NCBI RefSeq assembly: GCF_003591005.1
Contig: NZ_QYYD01000001.1
Coordinates: 124,001-188,000 of the forward strand
Origin: Rhodopseudomonas palustris
GTDB lineage: Bacteria; Pseudomonadota; Alphaproteobacteria; Rhizobiales; Xanthobacteraceae
Length of the DNA stretch: 64,000 bases
Reading direction: 5' to 3'
Positions 1 through 9,437 of the stretch are shown here, in pieces. Position numbers and translations under genes: made by a program. The notes below the pieces were generated by a model. The model ran no database searches, was not told the DNA's origin, and saw only the letters and a list, made by a program, of their open reading frames with translations. Within the stretch, counting starts at the first letter, position 1, and each line of letters opens with the position of its first letter.

Positions 1-66
1 TGCCGCTGCCGCCCGCCTGCAGACCCTCGACAACCGTGTTGGATAAGTCGTCCATCGATTCGCCTT

Positions 67-1641
67 TCAGGACCATGGCCCCTGCACGGCAGAAGCGCTC
101 CAGGGAAAGGCACGCCGGGTGTGCTGCACGGTCAGCCACTGGTCCGTCGTGAAAGCCTCGATCACCCAATCGCCGTTGAATCGGCCGATCCCGGAATTCT
201 TCTCGCCGCCGAACGGACAGGTCGGCAAGTCGATCACGGGCTGATCGTTGACGTGGGCCATGCCGACCTGCATCTGCCGGGCGAAGTGCGCGCCGCGGTG
301 GAGGTTGCGCGTGAATACGGCGCCGCTCAGTCCGAAACTTGTTTGATTGGCCACCGCCAGCGCCTCTTCGGCGTTGCTGACCCGGATGATCGGCGCCACC
401 GGGCCGAATATTTCTTCTGCTGCGAGCTGCATTTGGTTAGTGACGTTCACAAAGACATGCGGCGGCAGCACCAAGCCGTCCGGCTCGCCTCCGAGCACCT
501 GTTTGCAGCCGTCATCGCGGGCACGGCGAATGCGCGCCATCAGCTTGTCGAGCTGCGCCTTGTTGATGATCGGACCGATCACGGTGTCGCCGTCGCTGGG
601 ATCGCCGACTTTCAAGTTCGCCACCCGCTGTGCAAAGCGATCGACGAACTTGGGGTAGACGGACTCCTCGACAATGATGCGGTTGATCGCGATGCAGATC
701 TGGCCTTGATGCAAGAACTTGCCGAACGCAGCGGCTTCGACGGCCTGATCGAGATCTGCGTCCGCGAGTACGACGAACGGCGCATTGCCGCCGAGCTCCA
801 GATCGACGCGCTTGATAATCGGCGCCTTCGCCGCGAGTTCCGCTATCCTGCGGCCGACCGGCGTCGAGCCGGTGAACGAAATCACACGCGGAACGGGATG
901 ACTGACGAAGCCGTCACCGATTTCGTCGCCGGCGCCGACGACGACGCTGAGGAGACCAGCCGGCAGCCCGGCCTCCTCGAAAATTTTGGCCAACAACAAT
1001 CCCCCTGTGACAGGCGTCTCACTTGACGGCTTGATCACGACGGCGTTTCCCACAGCGAGCGCGGGCGCGACCGTGCGATTGCTCAGGTGGAGCGGCCAAT
1101 TCCACGGGCTGATTGCTCCCACCACGCCGACCGGTTTGCGCATGACCAGATTCTCCTTGCCCGGAATGTCGGACAAAACGGAGCGTCCTTCGACCGCGTG
1201 CGGCACGGATGTCGCCCACAGCATGACGGTGTGAGTTACTTCCCACTCCAGGTTGGCTTTTAGTCGCGTGCTGCCGGATTCCTTGATCAGCCACTCGACG
1301 ATTTCGCTGCGGCGCGCTTCCATCACGCCTGCCGCGCGGCGAAACACCTGTGCCCGCACCGCTGGCGTTGAGACAGCCCACGCCGTTTGAGCCCTGGCGC
1401 CTGCCGCAAACGCCGCATCGACATCGTCGCGATCGGCCTGCTTGATCTCGAGCAGAACATCGCCGCTAAACGGATTGGTGTCGGCCAGCCGATGCTCCGA
1501 CCGACCCTGGCGCCAGTTGCCGGCGATCGGCAGCAGATCGAACTGATCGTAAAGTTGCGGATCTCGCGTCTGGACGTTCGTGCCATCCGATGCTTCGGCT
1601 TCGCGACGGTTGGCACTACGGCTGGCACTGGGCGCGACCAT
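67..1641 (-). CDS. NAD(P)-dependent aldehyde dehydrogenase
   Basis: Aldehyde dehydrogenase of the ALDH superfamily, oxidising an aldehyde to its acid in the cytoplasm. The fold runs the full length: the cofactor region (SPWNWPL, VIKPSSETP, FTGSTPVG), the general-base Glu in LELGGN (about residue 282) and the nucleophile Cys in GQICIAINR (about residue 316). Their 34-residue spacing is the same as in classic ALDHs. About 524 aa, slightly longer than the usual 480-500 because of an N-terminal extension. I chose the ATG that has AGGGAG six bases upstream; an upstream in-frame ATG would add 27 residues without a better ribosome site. The sequence resembles the benzaldehyde/vanillin dehydrogenase branch, but the substrate cannot be read from sequence. 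The neighbouring zinc-finger gene is in the same direction. Confidence 0.9.
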   Translation of the reverse strand: MVAPSASRSANRREAEASDGTNVQTRDPQLYDQFDLLPIAGNWRQGRSEHRLADTNPFSGDVLLEIKQADRDDVDAAFAAGARAQTAWAVSTPAVRAQVFRRAAGVMEARRSEIVEWLIKESGSTRLKANLEWEVTHTVMLWATSVPHAVEGRSVLSDIPGKENLVMRKPVGVVGAISPWNWPLHLSNRTVAPALAVGNAVVIKPSSETPVTGGLLLAKIFEEAGLPAGLLSVVVGAGDEIGDGFVSHPVPRVISFTGSTPVGRRIAELAAKAPIIKRVDLELGGNAPFVVLADADLDQAVEAAAFGKFLHQGQICIAINRIIVEESVYPKFVDRFAQRVANLKVGDPSDGDTVIGPIINKAQLDKLMARIRRARDDGCKQVLGGEPDGLVLPPHVFVNVTNQMQLAAEEIFGPVAPIIRVSNAEEALAVANQTSFGLSGAVFTRNLHRGAHFARQMQVGMAHVNDQPVIDLPTCPFGGEKNSGIGRFNGDWVIEAFTTDQWLTVQHTRRAFPWSASAVQGPWS

Positions 1642-1803
1642 CGCCATCTCCCTAGGTTGGCTTAGCAACTGACGATGACGCGTCGAGCGGCGTGCAACCT
1701 TGACAGGCGTCAGCACAAACACCGGAAAACATCATGCGCCATCGATGGGTCTGCGTTCGTCCGGACGTTCGGCGTCTTTGATCGGGCAACGTGGCCCGGC
1801 ACG

Positions 1804-2112
1804 TCAATAGAACCGCGGGATCGGACCCAGACGTGGCGTCGGCCTGTCAGACAAGTCAAAGATGAGCTGGTCCACGTAGCACCAGCCCCAGCCCTCCGGC
1901 GGATCATAGGCTTCTATGATCGGGTGACCGGTCGCATGGAAGTGTTTGGTCGCGTGCCGATTGGGCGACTGGTCACAGCAACCGACGTGGCCGCAGGTCC
2001 GACAAACGCGCAGGTGCAGCCATGGGTCGCCCAATTCCAGGCATTCTTCGCACCCTAGAGAATGCGGAATAACGTCATGAATTCCCAACAGGTGCCTGCA
2101 ACGTGGTGCCAT
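1804..2112 (-). CDS. UBP-type zinc finger domain protein
   Basis: Small (about 102 aa) protein made almost entirely of one ZnF-UBP domain. It has CRH near the N-terminus, then CEEC, CRTCGHVGCC, a His-rich stretch HATKHFHATGHP and a C-terminal WGWCYVD. This is the known cysteine/histidine ligand pattern of the bacterial stand-alone UBP zinc-finger family. In eukaryotes the domain binds ubiquitin C-termini; the bacterial role is not established. The ATG chosen has AGCAGG about six bases upstream; in-frame starts a few codons earlier (ATG, TTG) are possible. It lies upstream of the aldehyde dehydrogenase in the same direction, about 160 bases away. Confidence 0.8.
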   Translation of the reverse strand: MAPRCRHLLGIHDVIPHSLGCEECLELGDPWLHLRVCRTCGHVGCCDQSPNRHATKHFHATGHPIIEAYDPPEGWGWCYVDQLIFDLSDRPTPRLGPIPRFY

Positions 2113-2241
2113 GTTCATCCTGCTCAATGACTGTCTGACGCGCTCGGTCTGACTACAATCTTGCCTGTTGCGGGCTCACTCGTCCTCTTTCGGTCTCACA
2201 TTCTCCGCCGCGCATGTGGTGCGGGCGTCCAGGCGGACCGT

Positions 2242-4881
2242 TCAGTTCAATTTCCGCTTCGGGGGCGTCGCATTGAACTGCGCTATCTCCGCCGTTTGCG
2301 GCGCCCTGCCGTTGAATGTTAGCACATTGCCTTCCGCCGAGATCGCGACCTTGTCGCCGTCCTTCACCTCGCCCGCGAGGATCATCTCGGCCAACGGGTC
2401 CTGCAGATACTTTTGCATCACCCGCTTCAACGGCCGTGCGCCGTAAGCCGGGTCCCAGCCCTTGGCTGCGAGCCACTCCTTTGCGTCCGCATCGAGCGTG
2501 AGCGTGATCTTGCGATCATCCAGCAACTTTTGAAGCCTGGCGAACTGGATCTCGACAATCCGCCCCATCTCGCTGCGCTGCAGGCGGTGGAACAGAATGA
2601 TCTCGTCGACGCGATTGAGAAACTCCGGCCTGAAATGCGCACGCACCATGCCCATGACCTGCTCGCGCACCGCCGCCGTATCCTCACCCTCCGGCTGGTT
2701 CACCAGGAATTCCGAACCCAGGTTGGAGGTCATGATGATCAACGTATTCCGGAAATCGACTGTTCGGCCTTGGCCATCGGTCAAGCGGCCGTCGTCCAAC
2801 ACCTGCAGCAGGACGTTGAAGACGTCAGGATGCGCCTTCTCGATTTCGTCGAACAGCACGACCTGGTAAGGCCGGCGCCGCACCGCCTCGGTCAGAGCAC
2901 CGCCCTCGTCATAGCCGACATAGCCAGGGGGCGCGCCAATCAGGCGCGAGACCGAGTGCTTCTCCATGTATTCGGACATGTCGAGTCGGACCATCGCCGT
3001 TTCGTCGTTGAACAGATACTCCGCGAGCGCCTTGGTCAACTCGGTCTTGCCGACGCCGGTGGGGCCCAGGAACATGAAGGAACCCATCGGCCTGTTGGGG
3101 TCCTGCAGCCCGGCGCGCGAGCGGCGAACCGCGGTCGCGACCGCATGCACGGCCTCGGCCTGGCCGACGACGCGATGGCCCAGCGCCTCCTCCATCTTCA
3201 GGAGCTTGTCCTTCTCGCCCTCGAGCATCTTGTCGACGGGCACGCCGGTCCAGCGCGACACGACCTGTGCGATGTGATTGGCGGTGACGGCCTCCTCCAC
3301 CGTTGCCCCCGCATTCTCATTGGCCTCGATCTCGGCGAGTTGCTTCTCCAGCTCTGGAATCCGACCATAGGCAAGTTCGCCGGCCCGCTGGTATTCGCCG
3401 CTGCGCTGGGCGTTTGCGAGATCGACTCGGAGAGCGTCCAGCTCGGCCTTGAGCTTCTGGGCATTCGAGAGTTTGCTTTTCTCCGCGCTCCAGCGAGCCG
3501 TCAGAGCCGCCGACCTTTCCTCGAGGTCGGCGAGCTCCTTCTCCAGCGATTGCAGCCGCGTCTTGGAGCCCGGGTCGCTTTCTTTTTTCAACGCCTCCTG
3601 CTCGATCTTGAGCCGGATGATCTCGCGATCGAGCGAGTCGAGCTCTTCGGGCTTGGAATCGACCTGCATCTTCAGCCGGGCCGCAGCCTCGTCCATCAAA
3701 TCAATGGCCTTGTCGGGCAAGAAGCGGTCGGTGATGTAGCGGTTGGACAATGTCGCGGCCGCCACGAGTGCGGAATCGGTGATCCGCACGCCGTGATGCT
3801 GCTCGTATTTGTCCTTCAGCCCGCGCAGGATCGAGATCGTGTCCTCGACCGTGGGTTCGCTGACGAAGATCGGCTGAAAGCGCCTGGCCAGCGCCGCGTC
3901 CTTCTCGACGTGTTTCTGATACTCGTCGAGCGTGGTCGCGCCGATGCAGTGCAGCTCGCCGCGCGCCAGCGCCGGCTTGAGCAGATTGGAGGCGTCCATC
4001 GCGCCGTCGCTCTTGCCCGCGCCGATCAGCGTGTGCATCTCGTCGATGAACAGGATGAAGGCGCCCTCGCTCCCGGTGACTTCCTGGAGAACGGCTTTGA
4101 GCCTTTCCTCGAACTCACCGCGATACTTGGCGCCGGCGATCAATGCGCCGAGGTCGAGCGAAAGCAGCTTCTTGTCCTTCAGGCTTTCCGGCACGTCGCC
4201 ATTGAGGATGCGCAGCGCCAACCCCTCGACGATGGCGGTCTTGCCGACGCCCGGCTCACCGATCAGCACCGGGTTGTTCTTGGTCCGGCGGGAGAGCACC
4301 TGGATGGTGCGGCGGATCTCCTCATCGCGCCCGATCACAGGATCGAGCTTTCCGTCGCGCGCGGCCTGGGTCAGGTCGCGCGCATATTTCTTCAGCGCGT
4401 CATAGGCGTTCTCGGCCGTCGCGCTGTCGGCCGTGCGGCCCTTGCGCAGGGACTCGATCGCCGCGTTAAGGTTCGGTGCGGTCACGCCGCCTTTGGCCAG
4501 CAGCTGGCCAGCCTCGCTATTCTTGTCGATGGCGAGCCCGAGCAGCAGACGCTCCACCGTTACAAAGCTGTCGCCGGCCTTTTCGGCGGCCTTTTCGGCG
4601 GCGTCAAAGGCTCGCGCGAGTTCGGGCGCGAGATAGACCTGCCCGGCACCACCACCGGACACCCTTGGCAGCTTGGCCAGAGCCTCCTCAGCCGCCTTTA
4701 GGATTGCGCGAGAATTGCCGCCGGCGCGGTCGATCAGTCCGCCAGCAAGGCCCTCGCTGTCATCAAGCAGGACCTTCAGCAGATGCAGGCTGGAAAACTG
4801 CTGATGACCTTCGCGCACCGCCAGCGACTGCGCGGATTGGATGAAACCCCGCGAGCGCTCGGTATACTGTTCAATGTTCAT
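2242..4881 (-). CDS. clpB: ATP-dependent disaggregase ClpB
   Basis: ClpB, the cytoplasmic Hsp100 disaggregase that rescues aggregated proteins together with DnaK. 879 aa from the ATG preceded by GAGGGAAG, the usual ClpB length. Order of domains: N-terminal Clp repeats ([12 protein letters not shown]... LLLGLAID), AAA1 with Walker A GEPGVGKT near residue 207 and Walker [11 protein letters not shown], the long coiled-coil middle domain (about 400-530; [10 protein letters not shown] and downstream heptads) that sets ClpB apart from ClpA/ClpC, then AAA2 with Walker [11 protein letters not shown] near 610 and FDEIEKAH. The C-terminal D2 small domain ends in GRAPQ... KRKLN. In relatives it is RpoH-controlled; I could not find a convincing heat-shock promoter or CIRCE element upstream. 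Confidence 0.97.
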   Translation of the reverse strand: MNIEQYTERSRGFIQSAQSLAVREGHQQFSSLHLLKVLLDDSEGLAGGLIDRAGGNSRAILKAAEEALAKLPRVSGGGAGQVYLAPELARAFDAAEKAAEKAGDSFVTVERLLLGLAIDKNSEAGQLLAKGGVTAPNLNAAIESLRKGRTADSATAENAYDALKKYARDLTQAARDGKLDPVIGRDEEIRRTIQVLSRRTKNNPVLIGEPGVGKTAIVEGLALRILNGDVPESLKDKKLLSLDLGALIAGAKYRGEFEERLKAVLQEVTGSEGAFILFIDEMHTLIGAGKSDGAMDASNLLKPALARGELHCIGATTLDEYQKHVEKDAALARRFQPIFVSEPTVEDTISILRGLKDKYEQHHGVRITDSALVAAATLSNRYITDRFLPDKAIDLMDEAAARLKMQVDSKPEELDSLDREIIRLKIEQEALKKESDPGSKTRLQSLEKELADLEERSAALTARWSAEKSKLSNAQKLKAELDALRVDLANAQRSGEYQRAGELAYGRIPELEKQLAEIEANENAGATVEEAVTANHIAQVVSRWTGVPVDKMLEGEKDKLLKMEEALGHRVVGQAEAVHAVATAVRRSRAGLQDPNRPMGSFMFLGPTGVGKTELTKALAEYLFNDETAMVRLDMSEYMEKHSVSRLIGAPPGYVGYDEGGALTEAVRRRPYQVVLFDEIEKAHPDVFNVLLQVLDDGRLTDGQGRTVDFRNTLIIMTSNLGSEFLVNQPEGEDTAAVREQVMGMVRAHFRPEFLNRVDEIILFHRLQRSEMGRIVEIQFARLQKLLDDRKITLTLDADAKEWLAAKGWDPAYGARPLKRVMQKYLQDPLAEMILAGEVKDGDKVAISAEGNVLTFNGRAPQTAEIAQFNATPPKRKLN

Positions 4882-5397
4882 CGTCGTCTTCCCTCGGCAT
4901 GCCGTCCGTCCCCCACCTGCGATCAGCAAATAAACGGCACCGGCTGGGTGTTCGATCGGTCAGGGTCGTTAAGATCACGACCCGGTCGCCGAGCGTGCGA
5001 TTTGCGCGCAGGGCACGTTGACCGGATGCTCGTCGGGTTTCCGCGCGCGCGCACTGACGGTTGTCAACCCGCCAAGCGGCTTTCATTGCCCACACGGTGG
5101 ACGTGCGGCAAAGGGCGTCCCACGAGGAAAAGGCGTGATCTGCGGCTGCCGATAGGCCTGCCGCCGGGGATCGCAGCACGGCGATTTCCGGTCTGACTCT
5201 CTCAATTTTGCCGAGCGTATCGTGGTGTCTCGAGATGCATGCGCGGTGCTCGCGTCACCATCAGCGCGGAGGAGTCGGCGAGCCGAGGTTGATAGTTGTC
5301 AGGGCGGATGTCGCGGTTGGATGTCACGAAATGCAGATGATGTCTTCGGGACCGATCAGCTGTTCCGGACGCAACCAGCATCGAAGGAGTTGGGCCC
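4882..5397. other. intergenic region without a supported gene
   Basis: About 515 bases between the divergent clpB and molybdenum-hydroxylase genes. Open frames here have poor composition and no recognisable product. The region must hold both promoters, but I could not assign -35/-10 boxes with confidence. Confidence 0.5.
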
Positions 5398-5904
5398 ATG
5401 GCGACATCACTCAGCGCAGGCGCAGAAGTCAGACTTCGCATCAATCGCTCCGATTATGTGCTGCCGATCGAACCTCGGGTCACATTGCTGGATGCGCTGC
5501 GCGAATACTTGCATCTCAACGGCACCAAGAAGGGGTGCGACCAGGGCCAGTGCGGCGCCTGCACGGTTCACGTCGATGGACGACGCGTCCTCGCCTGCCT
5601 GACGCTCGCATCCCAGGTCGAAGGGCGCGCGATTACCACGATCGAGGGGTTGGCAATCAACGGCACCATGCATGCCGTCCAGGAGGCTTTCATCCGCCAC
5701 GATGCTTTCCAGTGCGGATACTGCACGCCTGGTCAGATCATGTCGGCGGTCGGCTGCATCGACGAAGGCAGGACCGGTTCGGACTCCAGCATCCGCGAAT
5801 ACATGTCCGGCAACCTGTGCCGTTGTGGCGCCTATCCGCACATCGTCGCGGCTATTCGGGACGCGGCGCAGACGGTGGATTTGGCGAAGAGGAGCGCACG
5901 ATGA
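5398..5904 (+). CDS. xanthine dehydrogenase family [2Fe-2S] subunit
   Basis: Small iron-sulfur subunit of a three-subunit molybdenum hydroxylase; it passes electrons from the molybdopterin centre to FAD. 168 aa. The N-terminal plant-type ferredoxin domain carries GCDQGQCGACTV plus a later Cys (RVLACL). The C-terminal helical domain carries CGYC and NLCRCG for the second [2Fe-2S] cluster. The ATG is preceded by AAGGAG at good spacing. Unlike the periplasmic PaoA/YagT enzyme of E. coli, no twin-arginine leader precedes the ferredoxin domain, so a cytoplasmic complex is expected. The last bases overlap the start of the FAD subunit (ATGA), which implies translational coupling. Confidence 0.93.
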   Translation: MATSLSAGAEVRLRINRSDYVLPIEPRVTLLDALREYLHLNGTKKGCDQGQCGACTVHVDGRRVLACLTLASQVEGRAITTIEGLAINGTMHAVQEAFIRHDAFQCGYCTPGQIMSAVGCIDEGRTGSDSSIREYMSGNLCRCGAYPHIVAAIRDAAQTVDLAKRSAR

Positions 5905-6899
5905 ACAATTTCGAGTATGTCCGAGCCACCGCCGTTCCCGACGCGCTGGGAGCCGTCGCGCAGCAGGCCGGCTCCCGCTTCCTCGCCGGCGGCACCACCA
6001 TCCTCGACCTCATGAAATGCGGCGTCGAGGCTCCTTCAGTCCTCATCGATATTACGCGCCTGCCTGATCTCGATACGATCGAAGTTGGACCGACGAGCGT
6101 GCGTATCGGTGCGCTGTCGAAAATGAGCGACGTCGCCGATCACCCCACGATCCGGCAGAACTTTCCGGTCCTGTCGGAATCGCTCTGGCGCGGTGCGTCA
6201 GCGCAATTGCGCAACATGGCCACGATCGGGGGTAATCTCATGCAGCGGACGCGCTGCAGCTATTTCCGTGAGCCAGCGGTCTACGGCGCTTGCAATAAAC
6301 GCAATCCCGGTTCCGGCTGCGCGGCCTTCGACGGCATCACCCGTAGCCACGCGATCCTGGGAACCAGCCCTAGCTGCATCGCGACCCACCCCGGTGACTT
6401 CGCAGTCGCTCTCGTCGCTTTCGACGCGACCGTCCTTGTCGAAGACGGCCAGCCACAACGCCGCTTCTCGATCGATGACTTCTTCCCTTTGCCCGGCGAC
6501 ACGCCAGACGTCGAACACCCGCTCTCGCCCGGCGAATTGATCGTCGCCGTGGAGGTTCCGACCTCGCAGGCGCTCCGCCGCTCGCACTACCTTAAGGTTC
6601 GCGACCGCGAGTCTTACGAATTCGCGACGGCCAGCGCCGCTGTCGGCGTGGAGTTGGAGGCGGATGGGCGCACGATCCGTGACGTCAGGGTCGCCCTCGG
6701 TGGGATCGCCACAAGACCATGGCGGGCGCGGACCGTCGAAGCGGCGCTCGTCGGACGGACTTTCGACGAGCCGACCATCCGGGTCGCGAGCCGCTTCGCC
6801 ACCGAAGGCGCGGTCGATCACGGCGAAAACCGCTTCAAGATAGACCTGGCTCCCCGCGTCGTCGCGCGCGCACTGCTGACCGTCGGAGGGATCACCTGA
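5901..6899 (+). CDS. molybdenum hydroxylase FAD subunit (PaoB/YagS-like)
   Basis: FAD-binding subunit, 332 aa. The FAD PCMH fold is visible in FLAGGTTILDLMK and TIGGNLMQRTRC, and the CO-dehydrogenase flavoprotein C-domain follows (YLKVRDRESYEFATASAAV). An insertion with Cys at about 119, 131 and 140 (RTRCSYF... ACNKRNPGSGC) matches the extra Cys-rich loop that binds a [4Fe-4S] cluster in E. coli PaoB and hydroxybenzoyl-CoA reductase-like enzymes. A much longer open frame extends upstream, but the ATG used here overlaps the previous stop codon and begins the recognised fold. The stop overlaps the next gene's ATG (TGATG). Confidence 0.92.
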   Translation: MNNFEYVRATAVPDALGAVAQQAGSRFLAGGTTILDLMKCGVEAPSVLIDITRLPDLDTIEVGPTSVRIGALSKMSDVADHPTIRQNFPVLSESLWRGASAQLRNMATIGGNLMQRTRCSYFREPAVYGACNKRNPGSGCAAFDGITRSHAILGTSPSCIATHPGDFAVALVAFDATVLVEDGQPQRRFSIDDFFPLPGDTPDVEHPLSPGELIVAVEVPTSQALRRSHYLKVRDRESYEFATASAAVGVELEADGRTIRDVRVALGGIATRPWRARTVEAALVGRTFDEPTIRVASRFATEGAVDHGENRFKIDLAPRVVARALLTVGGIT

Positions 6900-9196
6900 T
6901 GTCTATCACCAATTCAGAACAACTGAGTCACAATGGAGCGTTTCTCGGTCGCCGGATCGTGCGTGCCGATGGCGTCGCGAAAGTGACCGGACGAGCCGAC
7001 TACGCCCTCGAACGCGATCTCACCGGCTTGGTACATGCCGTGATCGTCGAGAGCACCATGCCGTCGGGGCGCGTTGGGAACATCGATCTCGCCGCGGCAC
7101 TGGCCACACCGGGTGTCCTGCGTATCCTCACCCAATCCGATGCGCTGCCACTGCAGAGCTGTGCGATGGTTCCGGCGGGGAGTGTCATGGAGAGCTTCCT
7201 GCCGCTTCAGGACGACCGAATCCGGTACAGCGGCCAACCGATTGCCCTCGTGATCGCCGATAGCTTCGATCATGCAACCGAAGCTGCGGGCCGCGTGCGC
7301 GTCGAGTACAAGTCGGAGCCAGCCGTCGCCGACATCGACGACCCAAAGGCGAAATCGACCGACGTGCCCGGGGCTCCGTCATCCGGTGCGAGCCGAGGCG
7401 ATCCGAAAGCCGCGCTTGCGGCGGCAACGGTGCGCATGGAAGCAGTCTACACCACGCCGCGCGAATATTCTTGTCCCATGGAGCCGCTTGGAGCCATCGC
7501 GGACTGGAGCGACGACGGCAATCTCACCGTCTGGATGCCGAGCCAATGGGTCGAGGGTGCGCGACGGGCGTTCTCCGACTGGCTTGCAATCCCGATGGAA
7601 AAGGTACGCGTCGTCTCGCCGTTCGTGGGCGGCGGCTTCGGTGTCAAGGTCACAGCTCATGCAGACTCGCTTCTCGCCGCGATGGCCGCACGCGAGCTGC
7701 GACGCCCCGTCAAGCTGGCGCTGTCGCGGCCGCAGAACTTCACCGGCAACGGCCTGCGTCCCGCCATACGGCAGAAGTTGACGCTCGGTGCCAGCGACGA
7801 CGGAAAATTGCAGGTAATCGTTCACGAGAACACCAGCGAGACCTCCGTTGACGACGATTACGTCGAAGGCGGCGCGGCCACCGCCAAGGTCATGTACGCC
7901 GTACCGAACCTGAGTGCGACGCAGAAGCTGGTGCGGATCAACTCCTTTACTCCGAGTTGGAAGCGCGCACCTGGAGAAGCGATCGGAGCCTATGCGCTTG
8001 AAAGCGCGATGGATGAACTTGCGTACATGTTGAAGCTCGATCCGATCGAACTGCGGCTCCGCAACTATGCCAGTCAGGATCCCGACTCGGCGAAACCCTG
8101 GTCGAGCCGCCGGCTCCGCGAAGCCTACGAAGCCGGCGCGCAGGCGTTCGGTTGGGCACGCCGCTTGCCCGAGCCACGCTCGATGCGGGAGGGCCACGAA
8201 TTGATCGGATGGGGGATGGCGGGAGGCGCCTTTCCCAACGTGCACACTCCCGGCGAGGCGAGAGTTACGATTTCCGCCGATGGTTCGGTCGATGTTGCCT
8301 CGAGCGGCGTGGATATCGGTGGTGGTACCTACACCATTCTTGCACAGGCGGCCGCCGACGCAATCGGCGTTCCATTCGAACAGGTGCGCGTTCGGCTCGG
8401 CGATACCAGCCTGCCGCGCGCCCCGGTCGCCGGAGTTTCGCAGATTGCCAATCTTCTCACCGGCGCCGTTGATAAGAGCGCGCGCGCTGCCCGCGAGGAG
8501 CTGTTGACGCTCGCGTCCAGTCATATTGGCTCGCCGTTCAAGGCCAAGCGAGTCAACGACTTCACCATCAAGGATGGACGGATCTCGCCGACGGATGGCT
8601 CTGCAAAGTCGATCACGGTAGCCGAGCTGATGCGAGCAGTCGGGCGTGACCGGATCGAGGTTACACGCAGCACCATGCCGGCCGACAAGGCGTCGTCAGA
8701 AGCCGAACAGCGCGACGCGTACAACAGCTTCAAATATATGGGCCCATCGTCGGCGACCCACGCGACTTATGCGTGGGGCGCGCAATTCGTGGAGGTTCGT
8801 GTCGACGAGGACTATGGGACCGTACGTGTCCGCCGGATGGTCGGCGCCTTCGATTGCGGCAGGCTCTACAACCCCAGGCTCGCCGAAAGCCAGTGGAAGG
8901 GCGGCATGATCATGGGAATTGGAGAGGCTCTCCTTGAAGCCATCCACATCGATCGCCGCTATGCACGAATCACAAATAACAACCTCGCCGACTACGTCTT
9001 GCCGGTGAACGCCGACGTGCCTGACATCGAGGTCATCTCCGTCGGCGAGCCGGACCTGCACGCCAGCGCGCTCGGCGGCAAGACAGTCGGTGAAATCGGT
9101 GTGGTCGGCACGGCTGCTGCCATCGCCAATGCGGTGTTTCATGCCACAGGCAAGCGCGTGCGCGACCTGCCGATCACGATGGAGAAGCTGATGTAG
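6899..9196 (+). CDS. molybdenum hydroxylase molybdopterin-binding subunit
   Basis: Catalytic large subunit, 765 aa, of an aldehyde oxidoreductase/xanthine dehydrogenase-family enzyme. The N-terminal a/b hammerhead domain (VTGRADYALERDLTG) is followed by the molybdopterin-binding domains (PFVGGGFGVK, WKRAPGEAIGAYALESAMDELA, and GVDIGGGTYTILAQ). The catalytic Glu lies in KTVGEIGVVG (about residue 732). With the two preceding overlapping genes it forms a complete heterotrimer. The subunit order (Fe-S, FAD, Mo) and the Cys-rich FAD subunit place it closest to PaoABC-type aldehyde oxidoreductases. The dedicated maturation chaperone (XdhC/PaoD type) is not seen next to it. The substrate is unknown; aromatic or aliphatic aldehydes are plausible given the nearby ALDH. 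Confidence 0.92.
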   Translation: MSITNSEQLSHNGAFLGRRIVRADGVAKVTGRADYALERDLTGLVHAVIVESTMPSGRVGNIDLAAALATPGVLRILTQSDALPLQSCAMVPAGSVMESFLPLQDDRIRYSGQPIALVIADSFDHATEAAGRVRVEYKSEPAVADIDDPKAKSTDVPGAPSSGASRGDPKAALAAATVRMEAVYTTPREYSCPMEPLGAIADWSDDGNLTVWMPSQWVEGARRAFSDWLAIPMEKVRVVSPFVGGGFGVKVTAHADSLLAAMAARELRRPVKLALSRPQNFTGNGLRPAIRQKLTLGASDDGKLQVIVHENTSETSVDDDYVEGGAATAKVMYAVPNLSATQKLVRINSFTPSWKRAPGEAIGAYALESAMDELAYMLKLDPIELRLRNYASQDPDSAKPWSSRRLREAYEAGAQAFGWARRLPEPRSMREGHELIGWGMAGGAFPNVHTPGEARVTISADGSVDVASSGVDIGGGTYTILAQAAADAIGVPFEQVRVRLGDTSLPRAPVAGVSQIANLLTGAVDKSARAAREELLTLASSHIGSPFKAKRVNDFTIKDGRISPTDGSAKSITVAELMRAVGRDRIEVTRSTMPADKASSEAEQRDAYNSFKYMGPSSATHATYAWGAQFVEVRVDEDYGTVRVRRMVGAFDCGRLYNPRLAESQWKGGMIMGIGEALLEAIHIDRRYARITNNNLADYVLPVNADVPDIEVISVGEPDLHASALGGKTVGEIGVVGTAAAIANAVFHATGKRVRDLPITMEKLM

Positions 9197-9437
9197 CTGC
9201 GCGATCGGCCGACATCGAACACCGGGCAGGCAAGGAGATCGGCTCTGCACGTCGGGATTGTCGCGGCGCACCGGTGGTGCGCGGCTGACGCAAAAGGTGA
9301 GATCGAAGGTCGGCGCGCGACCCACATGACCGTCGATCAGTGGGAGCAACCCGGCCATCAGCGCCCTATTCGCCGAGTCCGCCTCCACAACCATGCTGTG
9401 GTCCCATCACGCATCTCATTGAGAGGCTGGTCTTCGC

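Noticed and set aside
2413-4701. 762-codon open frame on the plus strand opposite clpB
   Set aside because: Antisense shadow of a GC-rich gene; no conserved domain, while the opposite strand is a textbook ClpB.
4882-5100. Heat-shock (RpoH) promoter or CIRCE element upstream of clpB
   Set aside because: Only a partial TTGACA-like hexamer is seen, with no matching -10 box and no CIRCE inverted repeat.
5208-5900. Upstream extension of the FAD subunit frame
   Set aside because: The extension lies inside the Fe-S subunit gene in another frame; the overlapping ATG at 5901 starts the recognised fold.
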